Of a stretch of DNA of 64,000 bases, positions 10,179-17,834 are shown piece by piece; position 1 is the first letter of the stretch; each line of letters starts with the position of its first letter. A model generated the notes under the pieces. The model was not told the origin of the DNA, ran no database searches, and saw only the letters and a list, made by a program, of their open reading frames with translations. A program made the translations under genes and the position numbers. Origin of the DNA: Diplonema papillatum (Eukaryota > Euglenozoa > Diplonemea > Diplonemida > Diplonemidae); assembly GCA_030068145.1 (NCBI GenBank), contig JAPJBO010000830.1, positions 1 through 64,000 of the forward strand, written 5' to 3'.

Positions 10179-11711
10179 ATGAGTAAGCGGGTTCTTTTGG
10201 CGCTCGCGACAGGCGTAATTGGGATGTTCCTGGGAAGCTATTTCGTTCCTTTTTTGAATGAGCCAGTGATGATGCTTCCGCAAGTTAAACGCGGGAATGC
10301 GGTTCCTTTTTTGAAAGAGCCAGAGTCGACGCTTCCGCAATTTAAAGACGGGGATGCGGTTCCTGTTTTGAAGAGGGCAGAGTCGACGCTTCCGCAAGTT
10401 AAAGACGGAGATGCGGTTCCTTTTTCGAAAGAGCCAGAGTCGACGCTTCCGCAAGTTAAAAACGGGGATGCGGTACCTTTTTTGAAGAAGGCAGAGTCGA
10501 CGCTTCCGCAAGTTAAAGACGGGGATGCGGTTCCTTTTTCGAAAGAGCCAGAGTTGACGCTTCCGCAAGTTAAAGACGAGGATGCTGAGTGTCCCATACC
10601 GAAGGTGAAACACGCCGCGCCGCCAAAGGTCGAGAAACTGCTCGACGTCCCGCCACACATCACCTGCGTAGTTATCAGTGCCTTCTTCGGCCGGATAGAG
10701 AAAACCGTAAAGGACTGGAAGAAACCGCTGGAGCAGGCCCCGAACTGCAGGGCGTACCTGTTCACCGAGGAACCGGTGCCGCGCGCACTGTTGGAGTCTG
10801 CGGCGCGGAACAATTTTGAAGTCCGGATGGACGGGTTCCATTTACAGGACCCATTTGTGAAAAGGTTGCACCCAAAAAACAAGTACGCCAACTTCCTCAA
10901 GGCGAAGTACTACAAGGTGCAGATGCCACGGTACCTGCCGCCACACGTGGAATTTGCGCTTTGGGCGGATGGGACGTCGTACTTTGGAGAGCCGAACGGC
11001 TTGGTCTACGCGCAAGAGCGTGTGAAGACGTATGCGTCCCTGATAGCGAACACACACCCCTCAGAAGGCATTGTTGGCGAATACATTATGTCGCAGTCGA
11101 AGCACCGTGCCAACCGTCTCAATACAATCCATTTGATGGCCTCATGGGTTTTCGACGCCCTCTCAGACGGCTTCTGCACCTACTGGTGGCGAACTGGAGA
11201 CTACAATTTCGAAGCGCCGTTCCCCCCCAACAACACGCAGATTCCCCCGCCCCGGGTAGCGACCCCACCGGGTTGCGCCTTTTCGGACATCCCCGCAGAC
11301 TCGCACGGCCGGAAGCCGGAACACTACGCGCCCTCCCTCTTAGTATATTTTCGCCAGGCTGTCACATCGGCCGTTCAGTATTACTGCGAGAAGTGCGGGA
11401 CCTGCGACCGCGTCGAGAAAGTCGCGGACGAGCTCATCAGGAAGGTGGATGCCGTCCCGTGCCGTATCGCTAAGGAAATGAACTCGGATTTTGTCCACGC
11501 CCCAGACTCGGACACCGGGCGGAACTTGTTCTTGACCAACGTAGTAGCCGCGGACTTGACGCGCCCCCGCATGGGCGAGTTCTTCGATGCTTGGTATTCG
11601 CTGACGATGGAACACTGGCAGGACCAGGTGTCCTTTCCAGTTGCCGCCTGGATGACCGGCCTTCGCCCAGGCATCATCTCTTACACCTGCTTCGGTAAGC
11701 ACAACCGTTAG
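10179..11711 (+). CDS. Type II membrane protein, DUF616/TOD1-like glycosyltransferase
   Basis: Single-exon ORF of 510 residues. Residues 5-26 form one hydrophobic segment after a short basic start (MSKR), a signal-anchor typical of Golgi type II enzymes. Residues 23-136 are six copies of a 19-residue unit with consensus VPF.K.PESTLPQVKDGDA, a charged Pro-rich stalk. From residue about 160 the sequence resembles the DUF616 (TOD1/MUCI70-like) glycosyltransferase family: VVISAFFGRIE at the start of the domain, LWADGTS like the family's W-x-DG, a middle Cys-containing insert, and HWQDQVSFPVAAW near the end, matching the family's RDQLSFP-type motif. A role in glycan synthesis is inferred from the family. 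The gene is squeezed between a LINE tail (10092) and a LINE ORF (11740). No inactivating change is visible. Family assignment is by motif only. Confidence 0.6.
   Translation: MSKRVLLALATGVIGMFLGSYFVPFLNEPVMMLPQVKRGNAVPFLKEPESTLPQFKDGDAVPVLKRAESTLPQVKDGDAVPFSKEPESTLPQVKNGDAVPFLKKAESTLPQVKDGDAVPFSKEPELTLPQVKDEDAECPIPKVKHAAPPKVEKLLDVPPHITCVVISAFFGRIEKTVKDWKKPLEQAPNCRAYLFTEEPVPRALLESAARNNFEVRMDGFHLQDPFVKRLHPKNKYANFLKAKYYKVQMPRYLPPHVEFALWADGTSYFGEPNGLVYAQERVKTYASLIANTHPSEGIVGEYIMSQSKHRANRLNTIHLMASWVFDALSDGFCTYWWRTGDYNFEAPFPPNNTQIPPPRVATPPGCAFSDIPADSHGRKPEHYAPSLLVYFRQAVTSAVQYYCEKCGTCDRVEKVADELIRKVDAVPCRIAKEMNSDFVHAPDSDTGRNLFLTNVVAADLTRPRMGEFFDAWYSLTMEHWQDQVSFPVAAWMTGLRPGIISYTCFGKHNR
10245..10586 (+). 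repeat. In-frame 57-bp tandem repeat, six units
   Basis: Six units of 57 bp encode the stalk of the membrane protein. Unit types alternate (KEPE versus KRAE/KKAE variants), suggesting that a 114-bp dimer was also duplicated. The array keeps the frame throughout, so length changes would not break the protein. Confidence 0.9.
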
Positions 11712-11739
11712 CACAGGCGTCTGTCACTAGGCTTCCCCA

Positions 11740-14121
11740 GTGTCTTTCACGGCCGACCGCCTACGGTCGATAGCGAGGAAGAAAGGTGTGCAATCGTCAT
11801 GCGGCGTGGACGGCTGGCGCATGCGAGAAGTTGCGGCCCTGCCGGACACAATCCTGGAAGGGTTTGCTGCAGTACTGAACGAAGTCGAGGAGACGGGCCT
11901 ATGGCCCGACGGGGTTCTAGACGCGCTAGTCACCCTGATTCCCAAGGGAGAAGGAGATGACCCCCTGAAGCTGCGGCCCATCACCGTCTCCAGTGTCGTT
12001 TATCGTCTTTGGGCTAGTGTGCGTCTGCAGGAGGTTCTTGTCTGGCAAGAGCAGTGGATACACGAGTCTCAACATGGCTTCCGGAAAGGCCACTCCTGCG
12101 ACGACGTCGTCATGGACATCGCGCTGTCGATAGAGGAATCCCTTATTAACGGAACGCCGCTACATGGGATCGCGCTCGACTTTGCGAAATGTTTTGACCG
12201 CGTTCCACAAGGTTTGGTACTCGACCTAGTTGAGGCTCTGGGGCTGCATGAGCGTGTGCTGGCGCCGCTGCGCCACGTCTATAAGTACCTCAGACGTCGT
12301 TTTAAGTACCCGCTGGGAGTGGGCGATGAATTCAAGGTCACGAACGGCATCCTCCAAGGCTGCCCTATCTCCGTGGTCCTGATCAACGCCCTTCTGTCCG
12401 TGCTCTCGAAAGCCCTGGTCAGCCGGGCACGAGTGAGTCCGAAGTCCTTTGCTGATGACTTGTACCTCCTCTCGCGACTCGCGAAGCTGCTCCAGGAAGG
12501 AATAGAAGTCACCGCGATATTCGGGAGTCTGACCGGCCTCGCTCTCAACGAAGGCAAGTGTGCCTCCTTCTCGACGTCGGAAAAAGGCCCCCGTCTCGAG
12601 GTTGGAGGCAAGGCGGTGAAGTCGGTGAAGACCGTTAAGGTTCTGGGCGTTCCCCTGGGCACAGAAGGGCCTGTGGACAACGGTAGGTCTGACGCGACCG
12701 TGGAAGCCGCAGCCAGGCTGGAAGCGTCGCCACTGAAGCCGCGCACCAAGTTCCGCGTCATGCAGACGATCGCGGCATCCGCGCACTACGGCGCGGCCTA
12801 CTGCGCCAACTCGGCCGGTGGCTTTGCGAACAACTCCGTCCTTCGCACGGCTCTCTCCGCCTGCTTGATTCCTCGCTCAAATCGGGCGAAGAGCCCCCTC
12901 GCGACACTTACCCTTGTTGCGAAGGCGCACTTGTGCGATCCGGCATGCGCCTCCGGGTACAGCTCACTCCGCACCGCCGCGAAGCAATACCAGAAGGAGA
13001 GGTTTCGGCTGCGAATGGATGCCCTTCTTGTATCCGGGGCTGACGCCTCCTTAAAGGGCCCCGTCGGGCTGATATCCAATCTCCTTCGAGAGATACGTTT
13101 CCTGCCGGCGAAGCGGCACAGTTTCGAGTTGCTATCGTTCGAAGGTGCGACCGTGCCTTTTTCCGGGAAGGAGACACTGCACTTCGTCCGTGAGGGCCTG
13201 CGTCTTCGAGCGTGGCGCTACCTGACGACACAAAGGCAAGGCTACTCGGGTATCGAGAGGGGGGTGGATGTGCGCCTGCTGAACAGACTGTGGCAGAACC
13301 GCGCGACGGAGGACAGGCTCAGCTTTGCAATCCGCAAATGCATCGCAGGAGCGGTGTACTCTCGCGAGTGGTGCAACAGAAAATGGGGAACGGATGACGG
13401 CGTATGCGAGTTCTGCGACGGTGGGACGCCGGGGACCCTGCTGCACTATTTCTGGGAATGCCCGGGACCGGGGGGCAGGTGGGTCAATCTACGTTGCCGA
13501 CTCGACGTCGCAGGAGTGGCGGCACAGAATATGCCCCTATGCCTGAGCACACGGGGGATTCCCCCCATCGGAACCCCGCCGGTACTCGTGGAGAGGGTCC
13601 AGAAGCTGATCGGGACCATCTCCATCGAGATGGCGCAAGCGCAGCGTAATATCGCGACGACGCGCCCCTGGGAGCTTGCCTCCGCCGCGGCAGGGAGATA
13701 TGACGTTGAGCTGGCAAGGGACAGCCGTGAGCTCCTCACGAAGCAGATCGGGACGCGCTTCGCGGCGACGCTAGTCTACTGGCTAAGGAATCTACGTTGG
13801 GTCAACACCCCCCCTCTCCCTACGACCGGCGTGGAACTCGCTTTGGATTTTGAGGCCTACACGCGATCCAAGCTGCCTGGGGAAACGTTTGCCGAAAAAG
13901 GGTTGCAGATAGGATATCTAACACGAGCCATCAACGACCTAAGCTTTGCTGACACGGGGGCCTCAGCCTTCCCCGGGAAGTGGCGTCAGGGTGTATGCTC
14001 TTTACGCTGTCTGGGTGCGCCGGCAATGCCGGGATTCACACACCGTCCACGTTTTGCGGCTGGACGGAGGACAGAGGCGATGTTAAACGGCATAGTAGCA
14101 GTTTGCTCCAAGGACAGCTGA
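11740..14121 (+). CDS. LINE reverse transcriptase (793 aa)
   Basis: RNA-directed DNA polymerase of a non-LTR element. All core motifs are present: LIPKGEGDDPLKLRPIT, the catalytic LDFAKCFDRVP, NGILQGCPIS, and FADDLYLL with the catalytic Asp pair (about residue 240). After the thumb comes the zinc-binding CEFCDGGTPGTLLHYFWEC (C-x2-C-x9-H-x4-C) and then VELALDFEAYT, a motif shared with LINE copy A and two other fragments. No upstream AP endonuclease and no downstream RNase H are seen in the frame. The ORF has no stop or frameshift, so it is young or under selection. ATG at 11740 is only the first Met of the surviving frame. Confidence 0.88.
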   Translation: MSFTADRLRSIARKKGVQSSCGVDGWRMREVAALPDTILEGFAAVLNEVEETGLWPDGVLDALVTLIPKGEGDDPLKLRPITVSSVVYRLWASVRLQEVLVWQEQWIHESQHGFRKGHSCDDVVMDIALSIEESLINGTPLHGIALDFAKCFDRVPQGLVLDLVEALGLHERVLAPLRHVYKYLRRRFKYPLGVGDEFKVTNGILQGCPISVVLINALLSVLSKALVSRARVSPKSFADDLYLLSRLAKLLQEGIEVTAIFGSLTGLALNEGKCASFSTSEKGPRLEVGGKAVKSVKTVKVLGVPLGTEGPVDNGRSDATVEAAARLEASPLKPRTKFRVMQTIAASAHYGAAYCANSAGGFANNSVLRTALSACLIPRSNRAKSPLATLTLVAKAHLCDPACASGYSSLRTAAKQYQKERFRLRMDALLVSGADASLKGPVGLISNLLREIRFLPAKRHSFELLSFEGATVPFSGKETLHFVREGLRLRAWRYLTTQRQGYSGIERGVDVRLLNRLWQNRATEDRLSFAIRKCIAGAVYSREWCNRKWGTDDGVCEFCDGGTPGTLLHYFWECPGPGGRWVNLRCRLDVAGVAAQNMPLCLSTRGIPPIGTPPVLVERVQKLIGTISIEMAQAQRNIATTRPWELASAAAGRYDVELARDSRELLTKQIGTRFAATLVYWLRNLRWVNTPPLPTTGVELALDFEAYTRSKLPGETFAEKGLQIGYLTRAINDLSFADTGASAFPGKWRQGVCSLRCLGAPAMPGFTHRPRFAAGRRTEAMLNGIVAVCSKDS

Positions 14122-14448
14122 ATTGACGCCAAACCCGTGTACCCTCAGGACGTAGCCTTCGCTCAATGGAAGCTGAAGTTTCCCATCAAAGTGTTAGCCG
14201 CCGCCGTAGGCCGCGCAGTCGCGAGGAAGAAGAGGGCCCGCAGCGTTACAAGGCGGCGATCCCCCGCGAGACGAGCTCGCCCGCCGGCCAGAGCGTCCGC
14301 TGCAGCACCAACTCCGGTGCCGCCACTCACTGTAGCAGAGCCGCAACCTGCAGCGCGCCTCCGGAGCGACTTACGCCCGCCGTAGCAGTGCGAAGAGAAG
14401 TGAGGAGACTGGAAACTCCCCGGAGAGATGGTCCCTGCACTCTAACTC

Positions 14449-14450
<2 letters not shown>

Positions 14451-14486
<36 letters not shown>
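14451..14486 (+). repeat. (CT)18 microsatellite
   Basis: A pure CT dinucleotide tract directly downstream of the LINE RT ORF. Confidence 0.95.
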
Positions 14487-14490
<4 letters not shown>

Positions 14491-14531
14491 TTTTTAGATT
14501 CCGAATTGTCGTGTCTTTTATTGTGTTTTTT

Positions 14532-14606
14532 GTGTTAACAATGCATTGTTGGTACTAAGAATTAGTAGTTGGCAGCGTACTAAAAGCAACTCACCAAATC
14601 AGGTGA
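14532..14606 (+). repeat. Dispersed ~78-bp repeat, copy 2
   Basis: Second copy of the repeat at 185-263, same orientation, with GCATTGTTGGTACTA and AGTAGTTGGCAGCGTACTA conserved. Confidence 0.7.
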
Positions 14607-15114
14607 AAAGCCGAGAACCTAAAAAGGGCAATAGTTGGTGCGTTTGGTATTGGCTTATGTACCACCGCAGTCTACCTGGCGGTCACTGGCTGGTACCGGC
14701 AGTTACTGGCAGCGCAGTGCAGAGGTGTATGTAATTTAAACGCTCGAGAAGGTGTAAACACTTTCACTTAGTGAAAGCAGTGCCCCGTGGCGGTTGGTTA
14801 CGAGCCACAACCAAAACCCGACGCCCCTTTTTTTAGTCGTTTAAGATCGCAGATCTTAGAAGCTTAATATATCCGACGAATACCTAAAGCTTGTACAAGG
14901 TTAAATAACCCCGTCGCTATCCCGAAAACATCGTAACTTCACCCCTCGCTTGCCCGCCACCCTTGCCCCCCTTTTTCTGAAGCCGTGTCCTGACCTTTCT
15001 ACTTTCGATTTTGCATGCGACGGTAAAGACGAAGCAGCAGACGGAGCCAGTATACGCAATAGGAGGATGATGTATTATTTGACGATGACGAAGGAAGGAT
15101 GCGACGAACAAAGA
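14607..15114. other. Non-coding spacer
   Basis: I see no coding frame, RNA gene or clear repeat between the 78-bp repeat and the next repeat family. Confidence 0.4.
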
Positions 15115-15262
15115 AACCAGAAAGTTGTTATAGCACCGGAACAGGACCGAAGGTCCCCATCCAAAGGACCCACTGATCTCTGGATTGCTCGTGCGTCCAT
15201 GAGCGAAACCCGAGACGAAGAACGAGGTGCACAACACCGCGGTATTAAAGAAGGGAAAATTT
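15115..15262 (+). repeat. Dispersed repeat containing CCATCCAAAGGACCCACTGA
   Basis: The block with GCACCGGAACAGGAC, CATCCAAAGGACCCACTGA and CGAAGAACGAGGTGCAC recurs at about 25737-25860. No protein is encoded. Confidence 0.7.
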
Positions 15263-15406
15263 CGCTTAGGGTAGGCGGTTTTTTTTTTTTTGTATAAGCA
15301 CCTGCTTCGTAGGAAATACTTGAGGAGGCTGCCAGTTGCAAAGATCAAAGGAGGTAAATGTGCTGTAGCCCACACGAAACACAGGTGAATCTGGGTTTAG
15401 TGGCGG

Positions 15407-15427
15407 GCGTAAGCGTTCAACAAAAAA
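15407..15427 (+). repeat. Left 21-bp direct repeat of the retroelement
   Basis: Begins GCGTAAGCGTTCAAC and ends in six A residues. Its last base is the A of the gag start codon, so the coding cargo begins exactly at the repeat edge. Confidence 0.9.
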
Positions 15428-16893
15428 TGCCGAAGCAACTCGACAGGTCGGGCGCGGTGAGTTGGGTGAAGAGGGTGGTCGGGACTGATGTCCCGTCCCT
15501 TCTTTCATTCACCGCAAACAACCGCCGACTCGCGGCGGTGCTCAAGGTCGCACGCGACGTCGAGGGGACCGCGGAGGCGGGGCTGAGGCGCCTTCTGGGC
15601 GCTTTGGGGTACACGGACGAGGAGGCGCCCCCCGAAGGCGTGGCCCAGTGGGTCCTCGCGTGGCTGGCGGTCGCGTCGGCTCCGTCCGCCACCGCGGACG
15701 AGTTCGCGGACCTGCTCCGCTCGTCTCCGAAGGCCACGCCCCCGCCGCAGACGCCGGGGCACATGCCGCTCCCCGCGACCGTTTCTCCCGCTGACGACTC
15801 GACCACCGCTGCATTGTTCGACCCATCTCCCCCAGCCGCGCGACGCGTCTCCTTCGCCGAGAGCGACGATCCCCTCAGCCCAGATGACAACGATCTGAGG
15901 GAATGCAACTCCGCCGGTGGCAGCCGGGACGACCACGCGTCGGACATAGGCCGGCTGCAGCGTCAGATCGACCGCCTCACCGAGTTGGTGATGGCGGCCC
16001 TCCCAACGCGCACCTCGCCACCCGTCCGGCCTTCTCCCGCCCCTGAGGCGGCACCCGCGGGCTCCCGTCCCGTCGTCTCGCCCACGTCGGTGGGCGCATG
16101 CCCCTGTCCAGTACTGCATCAGCTTCCGGCGTTCACGAGACCGCTCCCGCCGCCTCCGCCCCTCGTTGACGTTTCTCGCCTTCCGCGGGCTATCCTGCTG
16201 CCGGACAATCCTCGCAGCCTGCCGCAGGCCGTCGTGGGCGGCCCTCTGCCAGTGGACTCTCGCTGCCCGCCACCCGCATCCTGCCACCAGCCGTACGCCG
16301 AGCCCCGCCAGCCCTACGTCAGCCATCCTCTTCCGGATTTTCCGGAGGACCCGTCTTCGCTGGGGGGAGGCGGGTCGGTCCAGGGCTCCCACACGCTTCT
16401 CTCTCCCGGACCAGAGCTACTCGACCCCGAGCTCTGGGTGAGCCTCTCTCCCATCGAGAGGTCTCTCGCGCTCGTCCACATCCGCGGCTTCTTCGCGGAT
16501 ATACTCGACGCCGTCCCGAGCATCGCCAACGACGCAGGACACCTGCTCAGCCACGCAACGTCCATCATGCGTCTGATGGACGACTCCTCCGACCCCGACG
16601 CCCTGGTAGAGCTGGGGAGGGACACCATCCACCGCATGATGGTCCTGAAGACGGCCTTGAAGGCCGGCTGGTCGTTGGCCGCCGGCCTCCAACACCGCCA
16701 CCAGCACGAGGCCGGTTTCCCTCCGTATCTTCGGAACGTTTTTCAGGCCCTGCAGAAAGCCGAGGAACAGCCCGCCCCCAAGCCGTCCAGGAAGCGCAGC
16801 CCGAAGTCCCGCACCCAACACTCGGGCGAAGCTCACCCCGACTCCCAGCACCCTCAGCGGGCAACCTCAACCAAGGGGAGGGCCAGGCAGTAG
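15427..16893 (+). CDS. Gag-like protein of the YR retroelement
   Basis: 488 residues from the ATG at 15427, in a frame open further upstream. The N-terminal 100 residues are helical, followed by a long Pro/Ser/Ala-rich region with a possible short coiled coil (DIGRLQRQIDRLTELVMAAL, about residue 177-196). A second helical block lies at about residues 340-440, and the tail is basic (KPSRKRSPKSR). I see no zinc knuckle. Position before the recombinase and RT, composition and length fit the capsid-like first ORF of this element type; no family can be named from sequence alone. The stop at 16893 is five bases before the recombinase ATG. Confidence 0.6.
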   Translation: MPKQLDRSGAVSWVKRVVGTDVPSLLSFTANNRRLAAVLKVARDVEGTAEAGLRRLLGALGYTDEEAPPEGVAQWVLAWLAVASAPSATADEFADLLRSSPKATPPPQTPGHMPLPATVSPADDSTTAALFDPSPPAARRVSFAESDDPLSPDDNDLRECNSAGGSRDDHASDIGRLQRQIDRLTELVMAALPTRTSPPVRPSPAPEAAPAGSRPVVSPTSVGACPCPVLHQLPAFTRPLPPPPPLVDVSRLPRAILLPDNPRSLPQAVVGGPLPVDSRCPPPASCHQPYAEPRQPYVSHPLPDFPEDPSSLGGGGSVQGSHTLLSPGPELLDPELWVSLSPIERSLALVHIRGFFADILDAVPSIANDAGHLLSHATSIMRLMDDSSDPDALVELGRDTIHRMMVLKTALKAGWSLAAGLQHRHQHEAGFPPYLRNVFQALQKAEEQPAPKPSRKRSPKSRTQHSGEAHPDSQHPQRATSTKGRARQ

Positions 16894-16898
16894 GTGCC

Positions 16899-17834
16899 TT
16901 GGACCGTTTCCCACCTCCTGTGGCGGGGCGACGCGGACGTCCTCTCCTGTCGGAACCCCCGCTCTCCCCCAGCGAGCGGGAACGTCTTGTCCGGACCGCG
17001 AACGCGTACATAGGGGATGCCCTGGCTCTGTCCACGCGTCGCGGAATCCACTCCGTGTACCGCCGGTTTCTGGAGTTCCGGCGCCACTGGGAAGCGGTAT
17101 CCGACGATCCCCTCGACGTCCCGACGGCGCTGGTCCTGTTTGTGACTCGGCTGCTTGCCCGCGGGGATATCTGCGCAGCTTCCGCGGTGCAGTACGTCGT
17201 GAACGTTCAGTCGGCCGAGAAGCGTTTGGGGCGACCTGTCGACAGCCAGCTCGTCAGGGATTTTGTCAGGTCTCTGAAACGGGCGGGCGCGATGAAGCCA
17301 TCGAAGCAGGCCGTCCCGGTGACGAAGGACGAACTGCATCATGCTGTTCGTTTGGAGTCGGATCCCAGCGTGCGGGTTGCGTTGGCCTTGGCATGGCAGG
17401 GGGCTGCGCGCGTGGACGACGTTCTGACGAGGAAAGCCGAACACATCACCGAGGGTGCCGGTTTCTGGGCGGTAAACTGGGTGGGCTCGAAGTCGGATCC
17501 TTTCCGCCTAGGTCAGGTCACGGGCGTGATTCTTCCACCAGCTCAGGACCAGGAGCTTCGCTCGCTGCTGTCTCAGACGCCGCCCGGCCGCCTCCTGTTT
17601 CCAAACATCCCTTTTCGGCGGGTTGTGTCCGCGCTGAAGCGCGCCAACCTCTCCCTCACCGGCCATTCTCTCCGGCGGGGCGCCCTGTTCCACCTGTTGA
17701 GAAGCGGGGTCGACCTGCGAGTGATTCAGAGCGTGTCGCGTCACACGACGCTGAGTGCTCTGATGCGGTACCTTCCGGAAGCGGAGGTTCCGCTCGTCCG
17801 GAACACCGCGGAGGCGTCAGCGAGTCTCCTATAG
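16899..17834 (+). CDS. Tyrosine recombinase of the retroelement
   Basis: 311 residues. Residues about 25-120 resemble the SAM-like core-binding domain (STRRGIHSVYRRFLEFRRHW). The catalytic domain has the first Arg in WQGAARVDDVL, then GHSLRRGAL (the H-x-x-R box), SRHTTLSALMRYL (second His and the nucleophilic Tyr at the MRYL position). All expected catalytic residues are visible apart from an unassigned beta-hairpin Lys. It would integrate a circular DNA intermediate by site-specific recombination, which fits the identical 21-bp repeats at both ends. The RT frame overlaps its 3' part, so expression of the RT probably needs a frameshift or re-initiation. Confidence 0.88.
   Translation: MDRFPPPVAGRRGRPLLSEPPLSPSERERLVRTANAYIGDALALSTRRGIHSVYRRFLEFRRHWEAVSDDPLDVPTALVLFVTRLLARGDICAASAVQYVVNVQSAEKRLGRPVDSQLVRDFVRSLKRAGAMKPSKQAVPVTKDELHHAVRLESDPSVRVALALAWQGAARVDDVLTRKAEHITEGAGFWAVNWVGSKSDPFRLGQVTGVILPPAQDQELRSLLSQTPPGRLLFPNIPFRRVVSALKRANLSLTGHSLRRGALFHLLRSGVDLRVIQSVSRHTTLSALMRYLPEAEVPLVRNTAEASASLL

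Larger units (their letters stand above)
11712..14531 (+). mobile_element. LINE copy D with intact RT ORF
   Basis: Non-LTR retrotransposon whose ORF occupies 11740-14121. The element begins almost immediately after the stop of the glycosyltransferase-like gene (11711), and the endonuclease domain that should precede the RT is absent, so it is probably 5'-truncated. The 3' side ends in a (CT)18 tract and a T-rich stretch; GGTCCCTGCACTCTAACTCG before the tract recurs with one change at about 23747, suggesting a shared 3' end. Exact boundaries are uncertain. Confidence 0.6.

Noticed and set aside
15505-16392. Antisense 295-codon ORF over the gag gene
   Set aside because: Arg-rich composition typical of the reverse strand of GC-rich coding DNA; no motif.
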